Position numbers and translations under genes: made by a program. The notes beneath the pieces are model-generated. The model had not been told where the DNA came from, ran no database searches, and saw nothing but the letters and a program-made list of their open reading frames with translations. This document shows, in pieces, positions 50,486 through 59,409 of a DNA stretch of 64,000 bases (the stretch's first letter is position 1; every line of letters begins with the position of its first letter). This DNA comes from Poriferisodalis sp965116715 (GTDB lineage Bacteria; Actinomycetota; Acidimicrobiia; Acidimicrobiales; Poriferisodalaceae), in NCBI GenBank assembly GCA_965116715.1, contig OZ220724.1, forward strand, positions 1,240,001-1,304,000, given 5' to 3'.

Positions 50486-50516
50486 TGCGGATGCGGATCG
50501 GAACGGTGGGCCGTAT

Positions 50517-51311
50517 TCATCGGGCGGTCCATCCCCCGTCCACCATGAGCGAGCTGCCGGTCACGTAGCTGCTGGCATCGCTGGCCAGGAACAGCAGCGC
50601 CCCGTCCAGCTCGTGCTCGTGCCCGGGCCGCCGCATGGGGGCATTCCGGCTGATCCATGCCATCGAGCGATCGTCGTCGAACATCGGCGCTGTCAGCTCG
50701 GTCTCGAAGTAGCCGGGGCACAGGGCGTTGACGCGCACGCCCCGGGTCGCCCACTGCACGGCGAGATCACGGGTGAGGTTCACCAGGCCCGCCTTGGACG
50801 CCGCGTACGCAGGCTGCAGGTTGGGAGCGGAGGCCACGTGTCCGTGCACCGAGGCCACGTTGATGATGCTGCCGGCGGCCTCGCGGCCGATGATGTCGGC
50901 GGCGACGAGCCCTGCCAGCAGGAAGCAGGCGTTCAGGTTGATGTCGACCACGTGCCGGAAGCTCTCGACGTCGGCCTGCTCGCCAGGATTGATGGCATCG
51001 CTCACACCGGCGTTGTTGACCAGCACGTCGACCTTCCCGTAGCGGTCCACCACCTGTGCCACCAGGTCGCGGCAGGCGTCGTCATCGCCCACGTCGCATC
51101 GCACGGCGAGTGCATCGGGCAGCTCGGCAGCCAGCGCTTCGAGCCGGTCGGCCCGCCGGGCGGCCACTGCCACCTTGGCTCCGGCTGCCGCGAACACCCG
51201 GGCGAAGCGGACGCCGAAGCCGCTCGATGCGCCGGTCACCAAGCACACCTGCCCATCGAGCCGGAATGGCGAGGTCAGGTCGATCTGCCCGTTCGCTGCT
51301 GGCTGGTTCAT
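50517..51311 (-). CDS. Short-chain dehydrogenase/reductase
   Basis: This 264-aa NAD(P)-dependent oxidoreductase has the cofactor motif TGASSGFG, NNAG (VLVNNAGVSD), catalytic Ser in IINVASVHG, YAASK (Tyr/Lys) and the substrate-loop start NALCPGYFETEL. The C-terminus ASSYVTGSSLMVDGGW is typical of the FabG-like classical group. It is divergent from an LLM oxidoreductase gene. The substrate is unknown. Confidence 0.92.
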   Translation of the reverse strand: MNQPAANGQIDLTSPFRLDGQVCLVTGASSGFGVRFARVFAAAGAKVAVAARRADRLEALAAELPDALAVRCDVGDDDACRDLVAQVVDRYGKVDVLVNNAGVSDAINPGEQADVESFRHVVDINLNACFLLAGLVAADIIGREAAGSIINVASVHGHVASAPNLQPAYAASKAGLVNLTRDLAVQWATRGVRVNALCPGYFETELTAPMFDDDRSMAWISRNAPMRRPGHEHELDGALLFLASDASSYVTGSSLMVDGGWTAR

Positions 51312-51331
51312 TGACGCCCTCTCATCGGCAC

Positions 51332-51343
51332 CGTCACGTGACG
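51332..51343. promoter_or_regulatory. 12-bp perfect palindrome in divergent promoter region
   Basis: CGTCACGTGACG lies between the SDR (start 51311) and the LLM oxidoreductase (start 51459) genes. It may be an operator for a dimeric repressor, but a 12-bp palindrome could also be chance. Confidence 0.35.
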
Positions 51344-51445
51344 CCCGAGGGTACGGCGCACGGCGGCACCGTTCATGCCGAGGCGCCAGTCACCCAGCAG
51401 CGCCGACCTCGCAGCGCCGCCCGGGTCGAAGCGGCTGCGGTGTCC

Positions 51446-51451
51446 TAGCGT
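51446..51451 (+). promoter_or_regulatory. -10 element TAGCGT, leaderless promoter
   Basis: It ends 7 bp before the ATG at 51459. Confidence 0.45.
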
Positions 51452-51458
51452 GGGACCT

Positions 51459-52355
51459 ATGAAGATCCGGATCGGCTTCGGGCTGGGCACGCGCAGCTTC
51501 ACCAACGACCACGCCACCTTCGACCCGTTCGTGGACGCGCTGGAGGACAACGGCTTCGACTCGCTGTGGCTGAGCGAACGGCTCGGCGGCGAATGCCCCG
51601 ACCCGATCGTGGGTCTCGCCTATGCAGCAGGCCGCACCAAGCGCATGAAGTTCGGTATGTCGGTGCTGGTGCTGCCCGGCCGCAACCTCGCCGTGCTGGC
51701 CAAGGAGCTGGCCAGCCTCGACCGCCTCTCCGACGGCCGGCTGCTGCCCGCATTCGGGCTGGGAGTCGCCGATGTGCACGAGCAGGCGGCCTTCGGCGTC
51801 GAGCGTCGCCAGCGGGCAAAGATGTTCAACGAGGCCCTGCCGCTGCTGAAGCGCTTCTGGGAGGACGAACCCGTCACACACCACGGCGATTGGTACCACT
51901 ACGACCAGGTGTCGCTGCTGCCGAAGCCGGCCCAGAAGCCCATGGACATCTGGCTGGGCGGTGCCGCCGAGGTCGAGCTGCGCCGCTGCGGGCGCTTCGG
52001 CGACGGGTGGCTGCCGTCGTTCTGCACCCCCGACATTGCCGCGGCCGGCTGGAAGATCGTGAACGAGGCCGCCGACGAGCATGAACGCTGGATGGATCCC
52101 GAGCACTTCGGCGTGCTCATCCCCTACACCCACGGCGAGATCAGCCCCGGCTACAAGGCCATCCTCGAGCGGCGGGCCCCCGATGCCGACCCGGGCGACA
52201 TCATCCCGACCGGCTGGGACGGCCTGCGCGACCAGATCCAGCGGTTCATCGAGGTGGGCGCGTCGAAGTTCGTGCCGGTGCTGGTGGGCGAGCCCGAGGA
52301 CTGGTTCGCCGAGCTCGAAGGCGTCGCCAACGCCGTCCTGCCGCTGCAGAACTAG
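51459..52355 (+). CDS. LLM-class flavin/F420-dependent oxidoreductase
   Basis: This 298-aa luciferase-like TIM-barrel protein has DALEDNGFDSLWLSERLGGECPDPIVGLAYAAGRTKRMKFGMSVLVLPGRN, LSDGRLLPAFGLGVADVHEQAAFG and KPMDIWLGGAAEVELRRCGRFGDGWLPSF, typical of F420-dependent oxidoreductases. The ATG at 51459 is fixed by the promoter spacing. The stop overlaps the livF stop on the opposite strand. The substrate is unknown. Confidence 0.87.
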   Translation: MKIRIGFGLGTRSFTNDHATFDPFVDALEDNGFDSLWLSERLGGECPDPIVGLAYAAGRTKRMKFGMSVLVLPGRNLAVLAKELASLDRLSDGRLLPAFGLGVADVHEQAAFGVERRQRAKMFNEALPLLKRFWEDEPVTHHGDWYHYDQVSLLPKPAQKPMDIWLGGAAEVELRRCGRFGDGWLPSFCTPDIAAAGWKIVNEAADEHERWMDPEHFGVLIPYTHGEISPGYKAILERRAPDADPGDIIPTGWDGLRDQIQRFIEVGASKFVPVLVGEPEDWFAELEGVANAVLPLQN

Positions 52356-53113
52356 CCCGGCTCGCCCGCGCCCTCTGAGTCTTCCTTGCCGCCGCCCAGG
52401 TAGGACGTGCGCAGGGCTGGGTTGGCCAGCAATGCCTCGGCGGTGTCGTCGAGCACCACCCGGCCCGTCTGCAGCACCCAGCCCCGGTCGGCGATGCCGA
52501 GCGCCATGTTCGCGTTCTGCTCGACCATGAACACGGTCATGCCGGCCTCGTGGATCTGGCTGATCAGCTCGAAGTTCTGCTGCACCAGCGCCGGCGCCAG
52601 GCCCATCGACGGCTCGTCCATCAGCAGCACGCGGGGCTGCGACATCAGCGCCCGGCCGATGGCCACCATCTGCTGCTCGCCGCCCGACAGAGTTCCCGCC
52701 TTCTGGCCCAGCCGCTCCTTCACGCGAGGGAACAACTCGAAGACCCGCTCCAAGTCGGCCGCGATGGCATCGCTGTCCTTGCGCAGATAGGCGCCCAGCT
52801 GCAGGTTCTCGCGAACGGTCAGCCGCTTGAACAGGCGCCGGTTCTCGGGGACCATCGTGATGCCCCGGGCCACCCGGTAGCTGGTCGGGCGGTCGTTGAC
52901 CACCTCGCCGTCCAGCACCACCTCGCCCGAAGTCGGCGTGAGCATGCCGAGCAGCGTCTTGAGCGTGGTGGACTTCCCGCTGGCGTTGCCGCCCAGCAGA
53001 CACACCAGCTCGCCCTCGTAGATCGACAGGTCGACATCGCGCAGTGCGTGCACTGCCCCGTAGTGGGCGTTCACGCCGCGCATCTCCAGCAGCGGGATGC
53101 GCTCATCGCTCAT
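52352..53113 (-). CDS. livF: Branched-chain amino acid type ABC transporter ATPase LivF
   Basis: This 253-aa ATPase is the second ATPase of a Liv-type importer. It has Walker A GGNASGKST (Asn-Ala in place of the usual Pro-Asn-Gly-Ala pattern), signature TLSGGEQQMVAIGRAL, Walker B VLLMDEPSMGLAP and the LivF-typical MVEQNANMALGIADRGWVLQTGRVV. It overlaps livG by 4 bp and is the last gene of the operon. Confidence 0.93.
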   Translation of the reverse strand: MSDERIPLLEMRGVNAHYGAVHALRDVDLSIYEGELVCLLGGNASGKSTTLKTLLGMLTPTSGEVVLDGEVVNDRPTSYRVARGITMVPENRRLFKRLTVRENLQLGAYLRKDSDAIAADLERVFELFPRVKERLGQKAGTLSGGEQQMVAIGRALMSQPRVLLMDEPSMGLAPALVQQNFELISQIHEAGMTVFMVEQNANMALGIADRGWVLQTGRVVLDDTAEALLANPALRTSYLGGGKEDSEGAGEPG

Positions 53114-53901
53114 GCCGACGCCCCGTGACCGAGATACGCCTCGATGACCTGCGGGTCGGCGGAGACATCGGCGTAGTCGCCCTCGGCGATCTTCACCCCG
53201 TGGTCGAGCACCACTACCCGGTCGGACACCTCGCGGACCACCTCCATGTCGTGCTCGATGACCACGATGGCGAAGCCCCACTCATCGCGCAGCCGCCCGA
53301 TCAGCCCCGTCAGCTCAGCCGACTCGGTGGGGTTCATGCCGGCGACCGGCTCGTCGAGCAGGATCAGCTTGGGCTGGGTGGCCATGGCCCGCGCGATCTC
53401 CAAACGACGCCGGTTGGCATACGACAGGGTGAACGCGGGCTGGCCGTATCGGTAGCCGGTGAGCCGGCTGCCGAAGAACGACAGCACCTGCTTGCCGCGC
53501 TCGCGGATCTCCTCCTCCTCGCGGCGAAAGGCCTTCGTCCACAGCAGTGCCCCCGCAACGCTCTGGCGGGTCCGGCAGTGCTGGGAGACCATCACGTTCT
53601 CGAGCACGGTCATGTTGGCGAACAGCCGGACGTTCTGGAACGTGCGAGCGATGCCCCGGGAGGTGACCCGGTTGGGATCGAGACCGATCAGCGACTCGCC
53701 CTCGAAGAGGATGTCGCCCTCGCTGGCGGCCACCGTGGCGGTAATGGCGTTGAACAGCGTGGTCTTGCCCGCGCCGTTGGGCCCGATGACCGAGACGATT
53801 TCGCCCGGGTGGACAGCGAGGTCGAGCCCGTCGAGCGCATGCAGCCCGCCAAAGTCCACGCTGAGGCCACGCGTCTCGAGGATCGGGGTGCCGACAGTCA
53901 T
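53110..53901 (-). CDS. livG: Branched-chain amino acid type ABC transporter ATPase LivG
   Basis: This 263-aa ATPase has Walker A GPNGAGKTTLFNAITAT, the LivG-specific GIARTFQNVRLFANMTVLENVMV, a signature region LSYANRRRLEIARAM, Walker B LILLDEPVAGMNP, and VVIEHDMEVVREVSDRVVVLDHG. The signature loop reads YANRRR rather than the usual YGQQRR. It overlaps livM by 4 bp. Confidence 0.93.
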   Translation of the reverse strand: MTVGTPILETRGLSVDFGGLHALDGLDLAVHPGEIVSVIGPNGAGKTTLFNAITATVAASEGDILFEGESLIGLDPNRVTSRGIARTFQNVRLFANMTVLENVMVSQHCRTRQSVAGALLWTKAFRREEEEIRERGKQVLSFFGSRLTGYRYGQPAFTLSYANRRRLEIARAMATQPKLILLDEPVAGMNPTESAELTGLIGRLRDEWGFAIVVIEHDMEVVREVSDRVVVLDHGVKIAEGDYADVSADPQVIEAYLGHGASA

Positions 53902-55763
53902 GACTCGCCGTCGCCGTTGGCGACCTGCTCGTCCTCGGTCTGGCCTCGCAGCCAGGCGTCCTGGGCCAGCTCTTCCTGGTGCAGCTCACGGGTGCGGCGC
54001 ACGCTGGGGATGAGTCCTTCGGGCCGCGCCAGCATCATCCACACCATCAGGGCGCCGTAGATCAGCAGCTTGAACTCGGAGAACTCCGCCAGCAGGCCCG
54101 GCTGCTTGGGACCGCCCAGCACGCCGATCAGCACCGCCGAGCCGGCGATGACCCCGACGATGCTGCCCATCCCGCCGAAGATGACCACCACCAGGATGAC
54201 GATCGACACCAGAATGAGGAAGCTGGCGGGGAACACCGAGCCCACCTTCGCTGAGAAGATCGCTCCGCTGAATGAGCCCAGCACCGCACCCACCACGAAT
54301 GCCAGCAGCTTGACGTTGACCGTGTTGATACCCATGGCCTCGGCCACGGTCTCGTCCTCGCGTACGGCCATCCACGCACGCCCGATGCGCGACCGCTCCA
54401 GCCGCCACGAGACGTAGATCGCGATCGCGCAGAACGCGAGCACCAGGTAGAAGACACTGCGCGGGTCGGTGCCGGCCACGGTGGCCAGGCCGAAGATCTC
54501 CGCACCCGGGATGTTCGTGATGCCCTGCGAGCCGCCGAACCAGCCCGACAGCCAGTCCGACAGGAACAGCAGGCGGATGATCTCGCCGAAACCGAGCGTG
54601 ACGATGGCCAGATAGTCGCCGCGCATGCGGATGACCGGGGCGCCGATGAACAGCCCGACCAGTCCGGTCAGGATCACGACGCCGATGAGGGCCACGAACC
54701 ACGGCAGCTCGGGATTGATCCGCGGCGAGGTGGCTGCAGTGAGCACCGCTGCGCTGTAGCTGCCGACAGCGAAGAACGCGACATAGCCCAAGTCGAGGAT
54801 GCCGGCGAGCCCGACCACGACGTTGAGGCCCAGTGCCAGCAGCACGAACAGGCCGACGTTGGCCAGCAGCTCGTTGGTCAGCTTGCCGGCGAACATCGGC
54901 AGTATCACCAGCACGGCGCCGGTGGCCAGGATCAGCCCGAGGTGCGCCCGGTTACGCGCGGGACCTTCCAGCGCGTCGAGGCGGGACCGGGCCTGACGGA
55001 CACGGCCCAGCCCTGCCACAGCCAGCGCGGCCGACCCCAGCGCCAGCGCGATCGCTCCGCTGATCGTCAGCCCGCCCCGTGGGGCGTAGAACCACTCGAC
55101 CGGGCCCTCGATGCCCATGCCCTCGGCGAGGTCGGTGGTGAGCGATTCCAGAACGGCAGCACCGAACAGCGTGAGCACCACCGTCCACAGGACCCGTTTG
55201 GCGAGCGGCGGAACGACACGCAGCAGCCCGCCCAACGCGCCGATCGCCGCGCCCAAGACGAGCCAGCTCACCACGGCAAACGCCGTGCTGCGGTTGAACG
55301 CCAGCAGATCCGCCAGCATCGGACTCCAGTTGACCAGCGGCTCCCGCAGGTCAAAGTTCGCCAGCAGGATCGCCAGCAGCGACAGCCCGCCGCCGGCGAT
55401 GGCACCGCAGGCCGCCCCGCCGACGACCTCATGGAGGCCAGGCCGGTGGTACTGCACGCCCTCGCGCCGGATCTGATGGCCCACCCGGCTGCCCACCGCG
55501 ATCGGCAGCACCGCCAGCGACAGGTAGCCCAGGCTGAGCAGGCCCTCGATGGTCGCCCGGCCATCGAGCTTGACCGGCATGTTGGACAGCGAGATGAAGA
55601 TCTGCCCGACGGCGCCGATGGCTCCCATGCGTACGATGCGTCGCCAGTCCTGGGCGAACGGCGGCCGCGGCGGTGCCTCGTCGGGCGCGGCGGCCGAACC
55701 GGGCGCCGGATCAGGCGCATCCGCGGGCGGAGGCCCAGCTCGGGACGATTCAGCGAGGCTCAC
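53898..55763 (-). CDS. livM: Liv-type ABC transporter permease LivM with a long N-terminal extension
   Basis: The last 320 or so residues are a standard LivM permease: LGLNVVVGLAGILDLGYVAFFAVGSYSAA, LAIVTLGFGEIIRLLFLS and AWMAVREDETVAEAMGINTVNVKLLAF (EAA loop). The first 290 residues add about six more hydrophobic segments and a Pro/Ala-rich N-terminus, making 621 aa against the usual 320-420. The extension may be a fused membrane domain of unknown role. The start is GTG 55763, overlapping the livH stop. Confidence 0.88.
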   Translation of the reverse strand: MSLAESSRAGPPPADAPDPAPGSAAAPDEAPPRPPFAQDWRRIVRMGAIGAVGQIFISLSNMPVKLDGRATIEGLLSLGYLSLAVLPIAVGSRVGHQIRREGVQYHRPGLHEVVGGAACGAIAGGGLSLLAILLANFDLREPLVNWSPMLADLLAFNRSTAFAVVSWLVLGAAIGALGGLLRVVPPLAKRVLWTVVLTLFGAAVLESLTTDLAEGMGIEGPVEWFYAPRGGLTISGAIALALGSAALAVAGLGRVRQARSRLDALEGPARNRAHLGLILATGAVLVILPMFAGKLTNELLANVGLFVLLALGLNVVVGLAGILDLGYVAFFAVGSYSAAVLTAATSPRINPELPWFVALIGVVILTGLVGLFIGAPVIRMRGDYLAIVTLGFGEIIRLLFLSDWLSGWFGGSQGITNIPGAEIFGLATVAGTDPRSVFYLVLAFCAIAIYVSWRLERSRIGRAWMAVREDETVAEAMGINTVNVKLLAFVVGAVLGSFSGAIFSAKVGSVFPASFLILVSIVILVVVIFGGMGSIVGVIAGSAVLIGVLGGPKQPGLLAEFSEFKLLIYGALMVWMMLARPEGLIPSVRRTRELHQEELAQDAWLRGQTEDEQVANGDGES

Positions 55764-56869
55764 GTCCGGTCCTCCGCGGGCAGCCGTTCGCCGAACAGGC
55801 CGGACGGCTTCACGAGCAGCACGATGATGAGCATCGAGAACGCCACCGCGTCACGAAGCTGGCTGACCCCGCTCACCCCCAGCGGCTCCAGGATCAGCAG
55901 CGGCCCGACCGACTCGGCCACGCCGATCGACAGCCCGCCCGCCATTGCGCCGCCCAAGTGGCCGATTCCGCCCACCACCGCCGCGCTGAACGCCTTGATG
56001 CCCGGCAGGAAGCCGGTGGTGTGGATGACGCTGCGGAACAGGATCCCCCACAGGATTCCGGCCATCCCCGCCATCGCACCGCCCACCGCGAACACCTTCA
56101 CGATGGTGCGGTTCACGTCGATGCCCATGAGCGCCGCTATCTCGGCATCCTCGGCCACGGCACGCATCGCCTTGCCGGTCTTGGTGCGATCGACGTAGTA
56201 CCACAGCGCTGCCATCGACAGCGCAGCCACGACGATCACCAAAATCTTGGCGCCCTCGATCTGCAGGAAGGTGTGCTTGGCCTTCACCCAGTCCGGCACG
56301 TCGGGGTACGACTTGCTGGCCGGACCCAGCAGCACCACCGACGCGTTCTGCAGGAAGAACGACACGCCGATCGAGGTGATGAGCGGGATCAGCCGGGGCG
56401 CCCCGCGCAGCGGCCGGTAGGCGACCCGCTCCATGATCACCGCAGTCAGCGACGAGACGATGATCGACACGACCACGATGAGCACCAGCGAGCCGATGAA
56501 ATTCGACTCCCACAGGCCGGCGTCGGCCAGCTTGTTCGAGGTGATCATGCCGGTCATGGCACCCACCATGAACACCTCGCCGTGGGCGAAGTTGATGAAC
56601 CCCAGCACGCCATAGACCATCGAGTAGCCGAGCGCGATCAACCCGTACATCGACCCCTGCGCGATGCCCGAGATCACCAGCCCGCGAAACTGCGCTCCGG
56701 TGAGTCCGGTGGCGTCGGGGTTCGCCCAGCGCGCGAACGGGTTGTCGGGGTTGATCTCCTGGGCGATGAAGGCCAACACGCCCACGATCAGTACGGACAG
56801 CACCGCCACTCGGATGATCGTGAGGAACCAGTCGACGCCCGTCCGGCGACGTCTCGCAAGCTTTTTCAT
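55760..56869 (-). CDS. livH: Liv-type ABC transporter permease LivH
   Basis: This 369-aa permease has eight or so transmembrane helices and the LivH blocks VISGIAQGSMYGLIALGYSMVYGVLGFINFAHGEVFMVGAM and MRAVAEDAEIAALMGIDVNRTIVKVFAVGGAMAGMAGIL (EAA loop). It lies 156 bp downstream of the substrate-binding protein gene on the same strand. Confidence 0.93.
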   Translation of the reverse strand: MKKLARRRRTGVDWFLTIIRVAVLSVLIVGVLAFIAQEINPDNPFARWANPDATGLTGAQFRGLVISGIAQGSMYGLIALGYSMVYGVLGFINFAHGEVFMVGAMTGMITSNKLADAGLWESNFIGSLVLIVVVSIIVSSLTAVIMERVAYRPLRGAPRLIPLITSIGVSFFLQNASVVLLGPASKSYPDVPDWVKAKHTFLQIEGAKILVIVVAALSMAALWYYVDRTKTGKAMRAVAEDAEIAALMGIDVNRTIVKVFAVGGAMAGMAGILWGILFRSVIHTTGFLPGIKAFSAAVVGGIGHLGGAMAGGLSIGVAESVGPLLILEPLGVSGVSQLRDAVAFSMLIIVLLVKPSGLFGERLPAEDRT

Positions 56870-57025
56870 CGTTCGCCATCAAGTACGCCGACAGCCTGCG
56901 GCCGAGACGCTCGAAACCACACCGGCCCCCCGTTCAGAACGATTCGCCGAACTGCCAGCTGCGCAGGTGTGCGCAGACTGAGACGGCACTGGTCTACCGT
57001 ACCGTGACCTCCTCCGCGACCCCGT

Positions 57026-58363
57026 CTATGGGTACTCGAAGACGACGTTCGCCTTGCTGGCAGCGACATCGGCGGGATCGACATGGTGGATGACGGTGAT
57101 GCGCTGCGCACCACAATCGCCGAAGTTGTCGCAGCTGATCAAGCCGATCAGGCCGCTGTAGTCACGGACGCCGTTGAGATAGTCGCGGACGCCCTGCCGG
57201 TCGATCACCAGCGTGTCGCCATCGAGATAGGAGGCCGCCTTGATCGCCTCGAGGAGGAGCGTCGTTGCGTCATAGGAGTGAGCCCAGAACGGCGCCTCGG
57301 GAGCACTGCCATGGGCACTCTCGTAATCGGCCAAGAAGTCGTCGGCAGTCCTGCCAGTGCTGGCATTCGCGTTGTCTCCGAACCGCACGTCGGGACCCGA
57401 GAAATACATGCCTGCCGTCTGGGACAGCTCAAGGAAGCCGTCTACGAGCAGGCCGTCGGCCGCGAGCAGCACGGTGTTCTCGAGTCCTGAGACACCGGGA
57501 GCCTGAGCGGCGATGTGGTCACCGGCCGGCTGGAAGATGGGGAAGAACAGCGCCTCAGGACTGCCCGCGGCAATCTCCGTCAGCACTGGGACCATGTCGG
57601 TGTCCTCCTTGTTCACGCCGGTGAAGCCCGTGACCGTGCCGCCCAGGTTCTCGTACGCATCCGCGAACGCCTGAGCGAGTCCCTGGGTATAGGGATCGCC
57701 GTCATGAATGGCAGCGGCATTGGTCAGGCCCAGGTCCTCGTACACGAACTTTGCCATTGCAGCGCCCTGATACAGGTCGTTGTGCGCTGTGCGGTAGTAG
57801 CCAACGCTGTGATTCTCACCTGCGGTGCCGGCAAGGTCTGACGTGAGCGCCGGTGAAGTGTTCGACGGCGAGATCATCACCATGCCTGCGTTGGTTATGA
57901 GCGGCGCGGCGGCTACCGCGGCTCCCGAGCACGACGTGCCGACCACGCCGACAACGTCGTCGTCAGCGACGATTGCCTGGGCCGCAGCCTGACCGCCATC
58001 AGCGGAGCACAGATCATCGAAGCCCGTACCCATGTCGACATCGAATCCGTGTATCTGCCCGAAGTGTCCGATCGCGATCTCGACTCCACGTTGATTGGGC
58101 AAGCCCAAGAAGGCGACATCTCCGGTGATGGCGTTCAGCGAACGGATCTGAATCGCACCGCCCGCCTCTACCTCGACCACGCCGAGGGAGCCGTCGCCGA
58201 GATGTTCCATCATCTCGTCGTCGTCCATGTCGTCGGCTGGGGCCTCCGTGGCCGCCGGCGCAGCAGTTGTCGGCGCGGCGTCGCCGTCGTCACCAGTACA
58301 TGCGGCCGCGAAGAGCGACAACGCGAAGAGCGCCGCCAAGAGTGTCAGCAGTTTTCGTTTCAT
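57026..58363 (-). CDS. Liv-type ABC transporter substrate-binding lipoprotein
   Basis: This 445-aa periplasmic-binding-fold lipoprotein captures the ligand for the Liv importer. The signal peptide is MKRKLLTLLAALFALSLFAAAC with lipobox Cys22, followed by an Ala/Thr/Asp linker. The binding domain has GVEIAIGHFGQIHGFDVDM, IVADDDVVGVVGTSCSGAAVAAAPLI, and VMISPSNTSPALT, as in LivJ/K-like proteins. The ATG at 58363 sits 9 bp after GGAGG; an upstream ATG at 58369 is too close to it. The ligand could be a branched-chain amino acid or a related amide. Confidence 0.9.
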   Translation of the reverse strand: MKRKLLTLLAALFALSLFAAACTGDDGDAAPTTAAPAATEAPADDMDDDEMMEHLGDGSLGVVEVEAGGAIQIRSLNAITGDVAFLGLPNQRGVEIAIGHFGQIHGFDVDMGTGFDDLCSADGGQAAAQAIVADDDVVGVVGTSCSGAAVAAAPLITNAGMVMISPSNTSPALTSDLAGTAGENHSVGYYRTAHNDLYQGAAMAKFVYEDLGLTNAAAIHDGDPYTQGLAQAFADAYENLGGTVTGFTGVNKEDTDMVPVLTEIAAGSPEALFFPIFQPAGDHIAAQAPGVSGLENTVLLAADGLLVDGFLELSQTAGMYFSGPDVRFGDNANASTGRTADDFLADYESAHGSAPEAPFWAHSYDATTLLLEAIKAASYLDGDTLVIDRQGVRDYLNGVRDYSGLIGLISCDNFGDCGAQRITVIHHVDPADVAASKANVVFEYP

Positions 58364-58506
58364 GAGCATGTTCCTCCCTGTTGAACTCGCTCGGCGAGCC
58401 TGCGCTGTCCGCTGTGTGCGTCTACCGCACACCGCCGAAGCCACCTGCGCCATGCACGAGCGCCAGAATGGCTCGCCAGACCGAATACATCCGTCGTCAA
58501 CCCTAG

Positions 58507-59394
58507 ATGATGGCCATATCCATTCATGACCTCATGAACCGCAAAGACTCAATGATCTCACCCGAGGCGTTGTTCGCCGTCGGTGCTGTATCCCAATATC
58601 TCGGTGCCGCTACGGCGTTTGAGCTGTTCGACGAGATGGGGCCGGGCACCGTCGCCCTGCTGAGAGTTGCGGGTGCCGGTGCGGTGCTGGTCGTGGTGCG
58701 GCGCTCGTGGCGGCGGCACTGGTCGCGTATCGAGTTGGCGTGGACTGCCGCATTCGGCATTGCGCTCGCGTCGATGAACCTGTTCTTCTACCTTGCCATC
58801 GAGCGTATGCCGCTCGGCAACTCGGTCGCCATCGAGTTCATCGGCCCGATCGCCGTCGCGGCGTTCGGTACCCGGACGTTGAGATCGGGCTGGGCGCTGA
58901 CCCTCGCCATTGCAGGGGTGGTGGCCCTGGCCGGCTTCGCGCCGCCCGAAGCTCAGCTGGGTGCACTGTTCTCGTTGATCGCCGGGGCACTGTGGGCGGG
59001 CTACATCGTCCTGGGACACCGCGTCGCGCGCTCTCCTATGGCGGTCGACGGGCTCGGCGTCGGCATGCTGATCGGCGCCGTGGTCATCAGCCCCGCCGGC
59101 ATCGACGGCCTCGATGCCGGTGTGGGAGCGCCGCTGCTGCTGGCGGGCGGCGTGGCGGCGGGGGTGCTGTCGAACGTCATCCCCTACGGCATTGACCAGC
59201 TCGTGATGCAGCGACTGGCGCGTGCTCGCTTCGCCCTGCTGCAGGCGCTGCTGCCGGTCGCGGCGGCGCTCATCGGGCTGGTGTGGCTGCGGCAGGTGCT
59301 CAGCCTGCGCGAGGTGGCAGGCATCGCGGCCGTGATCGCTGCCATCGTCATCAACCGCGAGTCGGACCCAACTGCTGGCGACATCGTCCCCTGA
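58507..59394 (+). CDS. EamA/DMT-family exporter (RhtA-like)
   Basis: This 295-aa membrane protein has about ten transmembrane helices in two EamA halves. The segment FYLAIERMPLGNSVAIEFIGPIAVA is the hallmark of RhtA-type threonine/homoserine exporters, and SNVIPYGIDQLVMQRLARARFALLQALLPVAAALIG completes the second half. It is divergent from the Liv substrate-binding gene. The ATG at 58507 is directly followed by a second ATG. Confidence 0.88.
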   Translation: MMAISIHDLMNRKDSMISPEALFAVGAVSQYLGAATAFELFDEMGPGTVALLRVAGAGAVLVVVRRSWRRHWSRIELAWTAAFGIALASMNLFFYLAIERMPLGNSVAIEFIGPIAVAAFGTRTLRSGWALTLAIAGVVALAGFAPPEAQLGALFSLIAGALWAGYIVLGHRVARSPMAVDGLGVGMLIGAVVISPAGIDGLDAGVGAPLLLAGGVAAGVLSNVIPYGIDQLVMQRLARARFALLQALLPVAAALIGLVWLRQVLSLREVAGIAAVIAAIVINRESDPTAGDIVP

Positions 59395-59409
59395 CCGAGA
59401 CTGAGCCGT

